In this document: positions 18,681 through 26,410 of the stretch, piece by piece
Numbering within the stretch: position 1 is the first letter of the stretch
How the letters are laid out: each line of letters opens with the position of its first letter
Origin: Leifsonia aquatica H1aii
GTDB taxonomy: Bacteria; Actinomycetota; Actinomycetes; Actinomycetales; Microbacteriaceae
Direction of reading: 5' to 3'
DNA length: 64,000 nucleotides
Assembly (NCBI RefSeq): GCF_000633535.1
Contig: NZ_AYMR01000014.1
Coordinates: 1 to 64,000, forward strand
Notes under the pieces: model-generated
Databases searched by the model: none
Told to the model about the DNA's origin: nothing
Seen by the model: only the letters and a program-made list of their open reading frames with translations
Translations under genes and position numbers: made by a program

Positions 18681-19715
18681 ATGACCAGTTACGTCACCAA
18701 GGCCGTGATCCCCGCCGCGGGACTCGGCACCCGATTCCTCCCCGCCACGAAGGCGATGCCCAAGGAGATGCTCCCGGTCGTCGACAAGCCGGCCATCCAG
18801 TACGTCGTCGAGGAGGCCGTCTCCAGCGGCCTGCACGACGTCCTCCTCATCACCGGTCGCAATAAGAACGCGCTCGAGAACCACTTCGACCGCAACACCG
18901 AGCTGGAGGACACGCTCGTCCGCAAGGGCGACACCGACAAGCTCCAGAAGGTCAGCCACTCCACCTCGCTGGCCGACATGCACTACGTGCGCCAGGGCGA
19001 CCCGAAGGGTCTCGGCCACGCCGTCCTGCGCGCCAAGATGCACATCGGCCACGAGCCGTTCGCCGTGCTGCTCGGCGACGACATCATCGACGAGCGGGAC
19101 ACCCTGCTCTCCCGGATGCTGGAGGTGCAGCACGCGCTCAACACCACCGTGGTGGCGCTGATGGAGGTGCCGCCTGAGTCCATCCACCTGTACGGCGCCG
19201 CCGCAGTCGTCGAGACGGACGAGGACGACGTGGTGCGCATCACCGGTCTCGTCGAGAAGCCGAGCCGCGAGAACGCGCCGTCGAACTACGCCGTGATCGG
19301 ACGCTACGTGCTGCGCCCGGAGATCTTCGACATCCTGGAGAAGACGGAGCCGGGCAAGGGTGGCGAGATCCAGCTGACCGACGCCCTCGAGGGGCTCGCG
19401 ACCGCCCCGGCCTGGACCGGTGGTGTGCACGGCGTCATCTTCCGGGGCCGTCGCTACGACACCGGGGACCGGCTCGACTACATCAAGGCGATCGTGCAGC
19501 TGGCCTCCGCGCGGGACGACCTCGGGCCGGGGCTGGTGCCGTGGCTGCGGGAGTTCGCCGACACGGTCGCGCCGGCGGCGCCGCTCGAGACCGTCGCGCC
19601 GTTCGCCGCACCCGCCGCACCCGCGGCACCCGCGCCGCCGGTGCGGCCCGCCGCCAAGCAGCCGAAGCAGACCTCCAAGCGCGAGCGCGAGCTGCTCCCC
19701 GTCGCCGGCGCCTGA
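18681..19715 (+). CDS. galU: UTP-glucose-1-phosphate uridylyltransferase
   Basis: 344 residues. The nucleotide-binding motif AAGLGTRFLPATKAMPKEMLP is at the N-terminus, with VDKPAIQYVVEEA, then LLGDDII and VEKPS, all classic GalU. An extra 50-residue Ala/Pro-rich tail ending KRERELLPV lies beyond the usual ~295 residues. It has a GAAGGAA ribosome binding site and is the last gene of the polysaccharide operon; the 15-bp terminator hairpin follows 12 nt after the stop. It makes UDP-glucose for Ugd and possibly for the synthase. Confidence 0.95.
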   Translation: MTSYVTKAVIPAAGLGTRFLPATKAMPKEMLPVVDKPAIQYVVEEAVSSGLHDVLLITGRNKNALENHFDRNTELEDTLVRKGDTDKLQKVSHSTSLADMHYVRQGDPKGLGHAVLRAKMHIGHEPFAVLLGDDIIDERDTLLSRMLEVQHALNTTVVALMEVPPESIHLYGAAAVVETDEDDVVRITGLVEKPSRENAPSNYAVIGRYVLRPEIFDILEKTEPGKGGEIQLTDALEGLATAPAWTGGVHGVIFRGRRYDTGDRLDYIKAIVQLASARDDLGPGLVPWLREFADTVAPAAPLETVAPFAAPAAPAAPAPPVRPAAKQPKQTSKRERELLPVAGA

Positions 19716-19727
19716 CCCTGTCCCTCC

Positions 19728-19771
19728 GTCCCGCCGCACCGCAGTCCCGAGTGACCGCGGTGCGGCGGGAC
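19728..19771 (+). terminator. Terminator of the exopolysaccharide operon
   Basis: A perfect 15-bp stem GTCCCGCCGCACCGC with its complement and a 14-nt loop, directly after galU. There is no clear T-run. Confidence 0.7.
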
Positions 19772-19867
19772 GTCCGCGGTGCGGCGCCCGACCGCAGGCG
19801 TCCCGAACCGCAGCAGTCGCAGGCGGATGTCCGTCGCGAGAGGGACGCGTCAGAGGGGTCTGGTTCG

Positions 19868-19873
19868 TAGGGT
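19868..19873 (+). promoter_or_regulatory. -10 box, leaderless start of the 19880 gene
   Basis: TAGGGT, 6 nt before the ATG at 19880, with no ribosome binding site. Confidence 0.5.
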
Positions 19874-19879
19874 CGGGGT

Positions 19880-20548
19880 ATGACCAGTGCGACACGGCCG
19901 GTGGAGGCTCCGGCTCCGGTTCCGGGTGGATGGGCGCCGTGGATCCGCGGAGCGATGAGCGTCGCGGGAGTGGCGGTCGGCTCGCTTCTCGTCGGCGGAC
20001 TGACCAGCTTCGGCCAGCAGTACCTCCCCGCCTGGTTCTCCTCGCTGGCCAACTCCGCCGGAGGGTGGGCGATGCTCGCGTTCGGGATCGTCTGGCTCAG
20101 CCGGGCGCGCCCGGCACTCGGCGCGGTGCTCGGAGCGCTCTCCTTCCTCCTGATGGTGGAGGGCTACGGTCTGGTCTCCGCGTGGCGCGGGTACTTCTTC
20201 GCGGACCCGTTCTCCAGCGTCTGGACGGCGATCGCCGTCGTCGCCGGACCGGTGCTGGGGGCGTGTGCGGCGATCGTCCGGCACGGTTCCGGACTTCGGG
20301 CGGCGCTCGCGGCGGTCCCGTTGTCGGCTGTGCTGCTCGGCGAAGGCGGCTGGGCCCTCCTCCGCATCGCCGACACCACGAGCCCGGTCTACTGGGTCAT
20401 CGAGATCGTGCTCTCCGTGGTCGTGATCGCCGTGGCGATCGGTCGCAACCGCCTCACCGTTCGCCAGGCGGCCGTCGTCGCCGCCGCCTTCCTCACCGCC
20501 GCTGCTGTCTACGCCGCGCTCTGGATGCTCCTGGATGCGTGGCGGTGA
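19880..20548 (+). CDS. Integral membrane protein (DUF6518-like)
   Basis: 222 residues with about six hydrophobic segments, including AMSVAGVAVGSLLVGGLTSF, WAMLAFGIVWLS, ALGAVLGALSFLLMVEGYGLV, WTAIAVVAGPVLGACAAIV, VIEIVLSVVVIAVAIG and AAVVAAAFLTAAAVYAALW. It resembles the actinobacterial DUF6518 family in length and pattern (from memory). No catalytic motif is visible and the function is unknown. It stands alone behind a leaderless promoter. Confidence 0.8.
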   Translation: MTSATRPVEAPAPVPGGWAPWIRGAMSVAGVAVGSLLVGGLTSFGQQYLPAWFSSLANSAGGWAMLAFGIVWLSRARPALGAVLGALSFLLMVEGYGLVSAWRGYFFADPFSSVWTAIAVVAGPVLGACAAIVRHGSGLRAALAAVPLSAVLLGEGGWALLRIADTTSPVYWVIEIVLSVVVIAVAIGRNRLTVRQAAVVAAAFLTAAAVYAALWMLLDAWR

Positions 20549-20651
20549 GCGCGTCGCGCCTCCGCGGTGCACGCGAGTGCTCCCACGGTACGTTTGCCCC
20601 GCGTCGACACGGCGCACTCGTACCGGGACGCCGCACGCACGGCCGGACGCC

Positions 20652-20960
20652 TCAGTCCAGGCCGAGGCGCTTCAGCGTGTGCTTCTCGCTGTGGCCGGCG
20701 TCGGTCTCGATCTCGTCGACCGCGATGGGGATGTTCGGCCCGACCGCGAGCCACACGAAGCCGTCGCGGTGCACCAGCGGTACCAGGTCGGTGGTGCCGT
20801 CGCGCAGCAGGGTGCGGATCCGCTTCAAGAGTGCGTAGCCTTCGGACGGGCGCGTGACGTACGTCTTCCGTCGGTAGTGGACGACGTGGGCGACGGTCTT
20901 GGCGCTGAGGCCCGCGACCTCGCTGGCGGGGAGCGGGTCGGCGTGCTGGGTGTCGGTCAT
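20652..20960 (-). CDS. Small conserved-looking hypothetical protein
   Basis: 102 residues, soluble, charged, no recognised domain. It has a central HYRRKTYVTRPSEGYALLKRIRTLLRDG segment and a VWLAVGPNIPIAV strand. The ATG at 20960 is chosen because a TACGGT -10 box lies 7 nt upstream; an in-frame start further upstream would run through the promoter of the divergent GNAT gene. Function unknown. Confidence 0.65.
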   Translation of the reverse strand: MTDTQHADPLPASEVAGLSAKTVAHVVHYRRKTYVTRPSEGYALLKRIRTLLRDGTTDLVPLVHRDGFVWLAVGPNIPIAVDEIETDAGHSEKHTLKRLGLD

Positions 20961-20967
20961 ACTCCGG

Positions 20968-20973
20968 ACCGTA
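20968..20973 (-). promoter_or_regulatory. -10 box, leaderless start of the 20960 gene
   Basis: TACGGT on the minus strand, 7 nt before the ATG at 20960, in a 67-bp divergent region. Confidence 0.45.
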
Positions 20974-21015
20974 CGCCGTCGGGAGGCCGCTGGCGACCGG
21001 TTCCGGCGCACCCGC

Positions 21016-21021
21016 TAGCGT
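21016..21021 (+). promoter_or_regulatory. -10 box, leaderless start of the 21028 gene
   Basis: TAGCGT, 6 nt before the ATG at 21028. Confidence 0.5.
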
Positions 21022-21027
21022 GGGCGG

Positions 21028-21786
21028 ATGGAGATCCCCGCACCCGATGTCCTCGACCGGCTCGCCGACCACGGCTGGCCGGCGCTCGAACGCGAACCAT
21101 TCGGTCCGTGGATGTTGCGGGCCGCCGACGGCGTTACGAACCGTGCGAACTCCGTCCGGGCAACCGGTGGGCACGCCGATCTCCCGGCGGCGGTGGATAC
21201 GGCCGAGGCCTGGTACGCGGCGCGCGGACTCCCCGCCGTGTTCCAGGTGAGCCCGGCCTCGTCCGCCGCGCTGCCCCGGGAATTGCGGAAGCGCGGCTAC
21301 CGGGAGCACTCCGAGACGGCCGTCCTGGTGGCGGACCGATCCACGGTCGCCGCGGCCGGCACGCGCACGGCACCGAGCATCGCGGTCGCGCCCGACGCGT
21401 CGACCGGATGGCTCGACACCTGGTGGACGGTCGACGGTCGCGGCGGGGCGTCCGCCCGTGGGACCGTCGAGCGCATCCTCGCCGGTGGACCCGCGCTCTA
21501 TGCCTGGGCCGGAGCGGAGGACGCCCCTGACGCGGTCGCCCGGCTGGCGCTCGTCGGCGCGTGGGGCGGGCTGTATGCGGTGGCGACGCTCCCGGCAGCA
21601 CGCCGCCGCGGGCTCGCGCGGTCGCTCACCGCAGCGCTCGCGGGGGAGGCCGCCGGACACGGCGTCGAACGGCTCTGGTTGCAGGTGCTGGCCGACAACT
21701 CCGGAGCGATCGCTCTGTACGAGAGCCTCGGGTTCGTCCCGGCCTCGCGCTACGCCTACTGGCAGGCTCCGCTGGGGGTCCGTTGA
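21028..21786 (+). CDS. GNAT family N-acetyltransferase
   Basis: 252 residues: an N-terminal half with TNRANSVRA (seen in two-domain GNATs) and a C-terminal catalytic half with AVATLPAARRRGLARSLTAALAGEA, the acetyl-CoA loop, then LWLQVLADNSGAIALYESLGF. The substrate is unknown. Its TGA at 21784-21786 lies inside the first bases of the tandem structured repeat that fills the following gap. Confidence 0.9.
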   Translation: MEIPAPDVLDRLADHGWPALEREPFGPWMLRAADGVTNRANSVRATGGHADLPAAVDTAEAWYAARGLPAVFQVSPASSAALPRELRKRGYREHSETAVLVADRSTVAAAGTRTAPSIAVAPDASTGWLDTWWTVDGRGGASARGTVERILAGGPALYAWAGAEDAPDAVARLALVGAWGGLYAVATLPAARRRGLARSLTAALAGEAAGHGVERLWLQVLADNSGAIALYESLGFVPASRYAYWQAPLGVR

Positions 21787-21948
21787 ACCCACGATGCCGG
21801 GCGGTATGGACACTAGGGTTAGTCCACACAGCCCGGCAGCGTTTCGGGGTTACGGCCGCTGGATATTCGGGTCTCCTCGGCCGCATCTGAAGACTAGCGG
21901 AAACCTCGTCCTCGGTGTGGGTCGAATGGAGGACAAAATCTGTACCCC
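21785..21948. repeat. Structured tandem repeat, copy 1 (candidate RNA)
   Basis: First of two related ~160-bp copies. Predicted pairings: outer stem ACCCAC (21787-21792) with GTGGGT (21917-21922); hairpin A GCCGGGC (21796-21802) with GCCCGGC (21831-21837), extended by TGGAC/GTCCA around a loop with ACTAGGG; hairpin B CGGCCG (21853-21858) with CGGCCG (21878-21883) around TGGATATTCGGGT. The 3' part GTGGGTCGAATGGAGGACA is shared with copy 2. Stems differ in sequence between copies but keep pairing. Not coding: copies differ by indels that are not multiples of three. The strand is unresolved. Confidence 0.7.
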
Positions 21949-22012
21949 TCTACCCCAATCCGGGGGTGGCCCGGGCGTTGTCGTCGCGCGGGTGGTTCGG
22001 CTGGCACGACGG

Positions 22013-22166
22013 CGTTAACCCACGATGCCGGGCGGCACGGAGACTAGGGATCATTCGTGCTGCCCGGCATACGTTCGGGGTTACGGCCGGTGGATATTCG
22101 GGTTCCCCCGGCCGCTCTTCGAGGATAGCGAACTTGTGGGTCAAATGGAGGACATTTTTGTACCCC
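22013..22166. repeat. Structured tandem repeat, copy 2 (candidate RNA)
   Basis: Second copy, 228 bp after the first. Outer stem ACCCAC (22018-22023) with GTGGGT (22136-22141); hairpin A GCCGGGC (22027-22033) with GCCCGGC (22062-22068), extended by GGCACG/CGTGCT where copy 1 has TGGAC/GTCCA; hairpin B CGGCCGG (22084-22090) with CCGGCCG (22108-22114). The loops ACTAGGG and TGGATATTCGGGT and the tail AATGGAGGACA...TGTACCCC are conserved. No gene starts downstream on either strand: the gap 21787-22253 lies between convergent genes. The stretch between copies (21949-22012) shows nothing I recognise. Confidence 0.7.
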
Positions 22167-22253
22167 GACTTCACCCCAGACCGAGGGGCACCAGACCGAG
22201 GGACACCATGTCGACGGGCACCACGTCGAGGGAGGCCGCCATGCGGCGCGGAC

Positions 22254-23327
22254 TCAGGCGGTGCCAAGCTCCTGCACCAGGGCGGCGACGAAGTCGTCGA
22301 TGTCCTGCTCGGAGGTGTCGAACGAGCACATCCAGCGCACCTCGTTGCGAGCGGCATCCCAGTCGTAGAACCGGAAGTGTTCGCGCAGCCGGTCCGCGAC
22401 GCCGGCGGGGAGGGTCGCGAAGACGCCGTTCGCCTGCGTCTCCTGGCTGAAGCCGACGCCCTGGATGCTGCCGTCCGCGATGCCGCGCTCGAGGGCTGTG
22501 CGCAGGCGGGTGGCCATGGCGTTGGCGTGCCCGGCCGAGCGCAGGTAGAGGTCGTCGGTGAGCAGGGCGATCAACTGCGCCGAGATGAACCGCATCTTCG
22601 AGGCCAGCTGCATGTTCAGCTTGCGCAGGTAGATCAGGCCGTCGGAGGCCTCCGGGTTCAGCACGACCACGGCCTCGCCGTACAGCATGCCGTTCTTGGT
22701 GCCGCCGAAGCTGAGCACGTCGACGCCCGCGTCGGTGGTGAACGCCCGCAGCGGCAGGCCGAGGGTCGCGGCCGCGTTGGAGATGCGGGCGCCGTCCATG
22801 TGCAGCTTCATGCCGAGCGCGTGCACGTGATCGGCGATCGCGCGGATCTCCTCGACCGTGTAGGCCGTGCCGAGCTCGGTCGTCTGGGTGATGGAGACGA
22901 CCAGCGGCTGCGCGCGGTGCTCGTCGCCCCAGCCCCACGCCTCGCGGTCGATCAGTTCGGGGGTGAGCTTGCCGTCCGGGACCTCGACCGGGAGCAGCTT
23001 GAGGCCCGCGACGCGCTCCGGGGCGCCGGCCTCGTCGGTGTTGATGTGCGCGGTCTTCGCGCAGACGACCGCGCCCCAGCGGGGGACCATCGACTGCAGG
23101 CCGACCACGTTGGCGCCCGTGCCGTTGAAGACCGGGAACACCTGGACGCCCTCGCCGAAGTGCTCGGCGAAGACCTCGTGCAGGCGCTCCGTGTAGACGT
23201 CTTCGCCATAGGCGATCTGGTGGCCCTGGTTGGCCGCGGCGATCGCGTCGAGGATCTCGGGGTGCACACCCGCGTAGTTGTCGGAGGCGAAGCCGCGCAG
23301 GTTCAGATCATGGAGTTGTAGCGTCAC
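22254..23327 (-). CDS. ltaE: Low-specificity L-threonine aldolase
   Basis: 357 residues, a fold-type-I PLP enzyme that cleaves threonine to glycine and acetaldehyde. FASDNYAGVHPEIL, the GEDVYT segment, FPVFNGTGANVVGLQ, HMDGARISNA and the PLP lysine K211 in SFGGTKNGM are all present. It starts at GTG overlapping the SDR stop (GTGA). It is the third gene of the DUF6421-SDR-aldolase operon, and the strict overlap suggests its physiological substrate may relate to the DUF6421 pathway rather than to threonine turnover. Confidence 0.92.
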   Translation of the reverse strand: MTLQLHDLNLRGFASDNYAGVHPEILDAIAAANQGHQIAYGEDVYTERLHEVFAEHFGEGVQVFPVFNGTGANVVGLQSMVPRWGAVVCAKTAHINTDEAGAPERVAGLKLLPVEVPDGKLTPELIDREAWGWGDEHRAQPLVVSITQTTELGTAYTVEEIRAIADHVHALGMKLHMDGARISNAAATLGLPLRAFTTDAGVDVLSFGGTKNGMLYGEAVVVLNPEASDGLIYLRKLNMQLASKMRFISAQLIALLTDDLYLRSAGHANAMATRLRTALERGIADGSIQGVGFSQETQANGVFATLPAGVADRLREHFRFYDWDAARNEVRWMCSFDTSEQDIDDFVAALVQELGTA

Positions 23328-24007
23328 CCGTCCATCCTTGCAGGATTCGCGGCGAGTGGGATGCGCGTGCCGTTCACCTCGGCGGCCGAGCTCTCCCAGA
23401 GGCGCACGACCTCGTCGCCGAGCCGCTCCTCGAGGCCGGACAGCGTCTTCACGACGAAGACGACGGCCGCCGCATCGGGGGCCTGCTTCGCGAAGCCCTG
23501 CGCGACGGCGCGGGTCCAGGCGTCGGCCGCGGCCTTCGCGGCGGCGTAGTTCGCGCCTCCCGCGTACGGCGCATCGACCGCCGTCGATGAGACGATCGCG
23601 AGCCGGCCCGCAGGCGAGGCCGCCAGGTCGTCGAAGAACACCCGCGTCGTGTTGCGGAGCGTGCGGAAGCCGCGCTCGAGGAACTCCCAGTCCTCATCGC
23701 TCTGGCCTTCGAGACCGCCGCCTCCGCGCCAACCGCCGACCAGATGGATGAGGCCGTCGATGGTGCCGAACTTGAGGTGGATGCGCATCGCGAGCTCGGC
23801 CACGGCGTCCCGATCCGACAGGTCGCACACCCGGGTGTCGACGCCGGGGACCGCGGCGGCCAGGGCCTCCAGCGCCTCCTCGCGGGTGCCGACGGCGAGG
23901 ACCGTCGCGCCCGCCGTCACCAGCGATCGCGCGACGGCCTCGCCGCTGGTGCTGGTCGCTCCCGCGATCAGCACCAGCCGGCCGTGCAGCGGAAGGGCGT
24001 CCGTCAC
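23324..24007 (-). CDS. SDR family oxidoreductase in the DUF6421 operon
   Basis: 227 residues. The cofactor loop is GATSTSG rather than TGxxxGxG, followed by VCDLSDRD. The active site has SSTAVDAP and the YAAAK pair, so it should be catalytic. The GTG start overlaps the TGA of DUF6421, and its stop overlaps the aldolase start. The substrate is unknown. Confidence 0.88.
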   Translation of the reverse strand: MTDALPLHGRLVLIAGATSTSGEAVARSLVTAGATVLAVGTREEALEALAAAVPGVDTRVCDLSDRDAVAELAMRIHLKFGTIDGLIHLVGGWRGGGGLEGQSDEDWEFLERGFRTLRNTTRVFFDDLAASPAGRLAIVSSTAVDAPYAGGANYAAAKAAADAWTRAVAQGFAKQAPDAAAVVFVVKTLSGLEERLGDEVVRLWESSAAEVNGTRIPLAANPARMDG

Positions 24008-25464
24008 GCGGCGCCCGCCGGGGCGTCGTCCGTCGTGCCGGTGATGCCCGCCGTCGATTCGATGACCGAAGCCATCTTCTTGTTCAGCGCCTCGTAGAAC
24101 ATCGAGAGCGGGAACTCGTCGTCCAGTACCGCGTCCGTGTAGCCCTTGGGCGCACCGGAGAGGATCTCGTCGGACAGCCCGCGTGCCCAGTGGGAGGCGG
24201 GGTGCGGCGTGAGGGTCTGCGTCAGCATCTCGTACGCGGCCAGCCAGTGCGAGACCTTCGGCCGGTCGATCGACCGCCAGTAGAGCTCGTTGATCTGATC
24301 GCTGAGGGCGACCACCACGTCCGGCACCGACTCCCAGTCGATCGTGAGCTGGGTGTCCGTCCAGTGCAGCACGTCGTGCTGGTGCATCCACGCGAACAGC
24401 AGCTGGCCGCCGAGCCCGTCGTAGTTGCGGACGCGGCTGCCGGTGATCGCGAACCGGAAGATGCGGTCGAAGATCACCGCGTACTGCACGAGGTGAGCGT
24501 GGTCGCGGATGGCCCGCTGCGCCTCGGACAGCTCTGCGTCGGGGACCGCCGACAGCGTGCGCTCGAGCCGGACCGACTCGCGGAACGCCGTCAGGTCGCA
24601 GCGCAGCTCCTCCAGCGAGTAGAGGAAGAACGGCATCCGCTGCTTGATCATGAACGGGTCGAACGGCAGGTCGCCGCGCATGTGGGAGCGGTCGTGGATG
24701 ATGTCCCACATCACGAAGGTCTCCTCCGTGAGCTGCTGGTCGTCCAGCATCGCCGCGGCGTCGGCCGGCAGCTCGAGCTTGGTGATCTCCGCGGCGGCGC
24801 GCACCACCCGGCGGTACCGGGCGGCCTCGCGGTCCTGGAAGATCGCGCCCCAGGTGAACTGCGGGATCTCGCGCATCGCGACCGTCTCGGGGAAGAGCAC
24901 TGCCGAGTTGGTGTCGTAGCCGGGGGTGAAGTCCACGAAGCGCAGCGCGACGAAGAGCTTGTTGCCGTACTCGCCGGCCTCCAGCTCCGCGACGAACTCG
25001 GGCCAGATCACCTCGACCAGCACGGCCTCCACGAGGCGGTTCGCGCTGCCGTTCTGCGTGTACATCGGGAACACGACCAGATGGCCGAGCCCGTCGACGC
25101 GGTGCTGTTGGGGCTGGAACTCGTTCAAGGCGTCCAGGAAGTCGGGAACGCCGAAGCCCTCGTCGGCCCAGCGTGCGAAGTCCCGCTGCAGGGCCGCCAG
25201 ATACGACGCGTCGTGCGGGAAGAAGGGGGCGAGCTCGCCGATCGACGCGATCAGCGTGTCGACGTGCTCGGCGGCGGCCGGCCGGTCGGACTCCTGCTCG
25301 ACCGAGCCGTCCTTCACCTGCAGCGCCTGCAGGGCGATGGCGGCGTCCTTGAGCCGGAGCCAGGCGGAGTGCGTGGCGACCTCGCGGACCGGGCGGGCGT
25401 CCTCGACGACCTCGGGTTCTCCGACAATCGCGTTCTGCGTGAAACCAGTTGTGGACTGAGACAT
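24004..25464 (-). CDS. DUF6421 family protein
   Basis: 486 residues, soluble, no known enzymatic domain. Conserved-looking, His-rich segments occur: FPHDASYLAALQRDFARW (about 81-98), VVFPMYTQNGS, DFTPGYDTNSAVLFPE, MWDIIHDRSHMRGDLPFDPF (about 250-270) and FAWMHQHDVLHWTD (about 370-385). The last two could bind a metal. I recognise this as the DUF6421 family, found in actinobacteria next to an SDR and a threonine aldolase. Function unknown. The ATG has a GGGAGG ribosome binding site. First gene of the three-gene operon. Confidence 0.85.
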   Translation of the reverse strand: MSQSTTGFTQNAIVGEPEVVEDARPVREVATHSAWLRLKDAAIALQALQVKDGSVEQESDRPAAAEHVDTLIASIGELAPFFPHDASYLAALQRDFARWADEGFGVPDFLDALNEFQPQQHRVDGLGHLVVFPMYTQNGSANRLVEAVLVEVIWPEFVAELEAGEYGNKLFVALRFVDFTPGYDTNSAVLFPETVAMREIPQFTWGAIFQDREAARYRRVVRAAAEITKLELPADAAAMLDDQQLTEETFVMWDIIHDRSHMRGDLPFDPFMIKQRMPFFLYSLEELRCDLTAFRESVRLERTLSAVPDAELSEAQRAIRDHAHLVQYAVIFDRIFRFAITGSRVRNYDGLGGQLLFAWMHQHDVLHWTDTQLTIDWESVPDVVVALSDQINELYWRSIDRPKVSHWLAAYEMLTQTLTPHPASHWARGLSDEILSGAPKGYTDAVLDDEFPLSMFYEALNKKMASVIESTAGITGTTDDAPAGAA

Positions 25465-25648
25465 GTGACGAACCTCCCGTCATCGGTCGGCCGCGGGCAT
25501 GCGGCAGGATCGGACGCGCGAAATCGTGTCCTCACTCGAGCCTAACCGCGGATCGCGGACGTTTCTTTGACGGTTTCAGCGGAAAAGTGCGCCACAAGCG
25601 GCGATCGTGCACGATTCGACACCCACTGCGCGCAGGGCGTGCGTTCGC

Positions 25649-25654
25649 TAGTGT
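25649..25654 (+). promoter_or_regulatory. -10 box, leaderless start of the AlkD-like gene
   Basis: TAGTGT, 7 nt before the ATG at 25662. The divergent DUF6421 promoter shares this 197-bp gap. Confidence 0.45.
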
Positions 25655-25661
25655 CGGCGGC

Positions 25662-26396
25662 ATGACGATCGACGCGACCGCGGTGCAACAGGCACTCGCC
25701 GCGATCGCCGATCCCCGGGACGCGGACGTCCTGCGGCGCTTCTTCAAGACCGGGCCGGGTGAGTACGGCGAGGGCGACGTCTTCATCGGCGTGCGCGTAC
25801 CGCAGACGCGCGCGGTCGCGAAACGGTTCGAAGGGATGCCGCTGGAGCAGATCGACGTGCTCCTCGACAGCGCGGTGCACGAGCACCGCCTCGCCGGCCT
25901 GATCATCCTGAACCGCGCCTTCGAACGCGCGAGCCGCCCCCGCGGGCGAGACGACGAGGCTCGCGAGCGCATCGCCTCCTTCTACCTCGCGGCTGTGCGT
26001 CGCGGGCGCGTGAACAACTGGGACCTCGTCGACTCCTCCGCCGAGTTCGTGCTCGGCGCCTGGTTGTGGGACCGGCCGCGCGGGGTGCTCGATGAGCTCG
26101 CCGCGAGCGACGTGCTCTGGGAACGACGGGTCGCCGTGCTCTCGACGTTCGCGTTCATCCGTCGGGGCGATGCGTCCACGACGCTCGCACTGGCCGAGCG
26201 TCTGCTCGCCGATCGCGAGGACCTCATGCACAAGGCGGTCGGGTGGATGCTGCGGGAGGTCGGCAAGCGGGTCGATCGCGCCCTCCTCCTGGGCTTCCTC
26301 GACGAGCATGCGGCGCAGATGCCGCGCACGATGCTCTCGTACGCCACCGAGCATCTCGACCCGGAGACCCGCGCCGAGTACCGCGCGGCACGCTGA
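25662..26396 (+). CDS. DNA alkylation repair protein (AlkD-like)
   Basis: 244 residues, an all-helical HEAT-like DNA glycosylase. Family signatures are the FFKTGPGEYGEGDVFIGVRVPQTR start, NNWDLVDSSAEFVLG, then WERRVAVLSTF and DLMHKAVGWMLREVGKR near the end. It would remove 3- or 7-methylpurines. Single gene, convergent with the MFS gene only 14 bp away. Confidence 0.92.
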   Translation: MTIDATAVQQALAAIADPRDADVLRRFFKTGPGEYGEGDVFIGVRVPQTRAVAKRFEGMPLEQIDVLLDSAVHEHRLAGLIILNRAFERASRPRGRDDEARERIASFYLAAVRRGRVNNWDLVDSSAEFVLGAWLWDRPRGVLDELAASDVLWERRVAVLSTFAFIRRGDASTTLALAERLLADREDLMHKAVGWMLREVGKRVDRALLLGFLDEHAAQMPRTMLSYATEHLDPETRAEYRAAR

Positions 26397-26410
26397 GCGG
26401 CACGTCGCAC

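Noticed and set aside
21787-22253. A small protein gene in the structured-repeat gap (frame with FGVTAxGYSG in both copies)
   Set aside because: The two copies differ by indels that are not multiples of three, and compensatory changes follow stems instead of codons.
21787-22253. Tandem riboswitch
   Set aside because: Neither strand has a gene beginning after the elements; both flanking genes end here.
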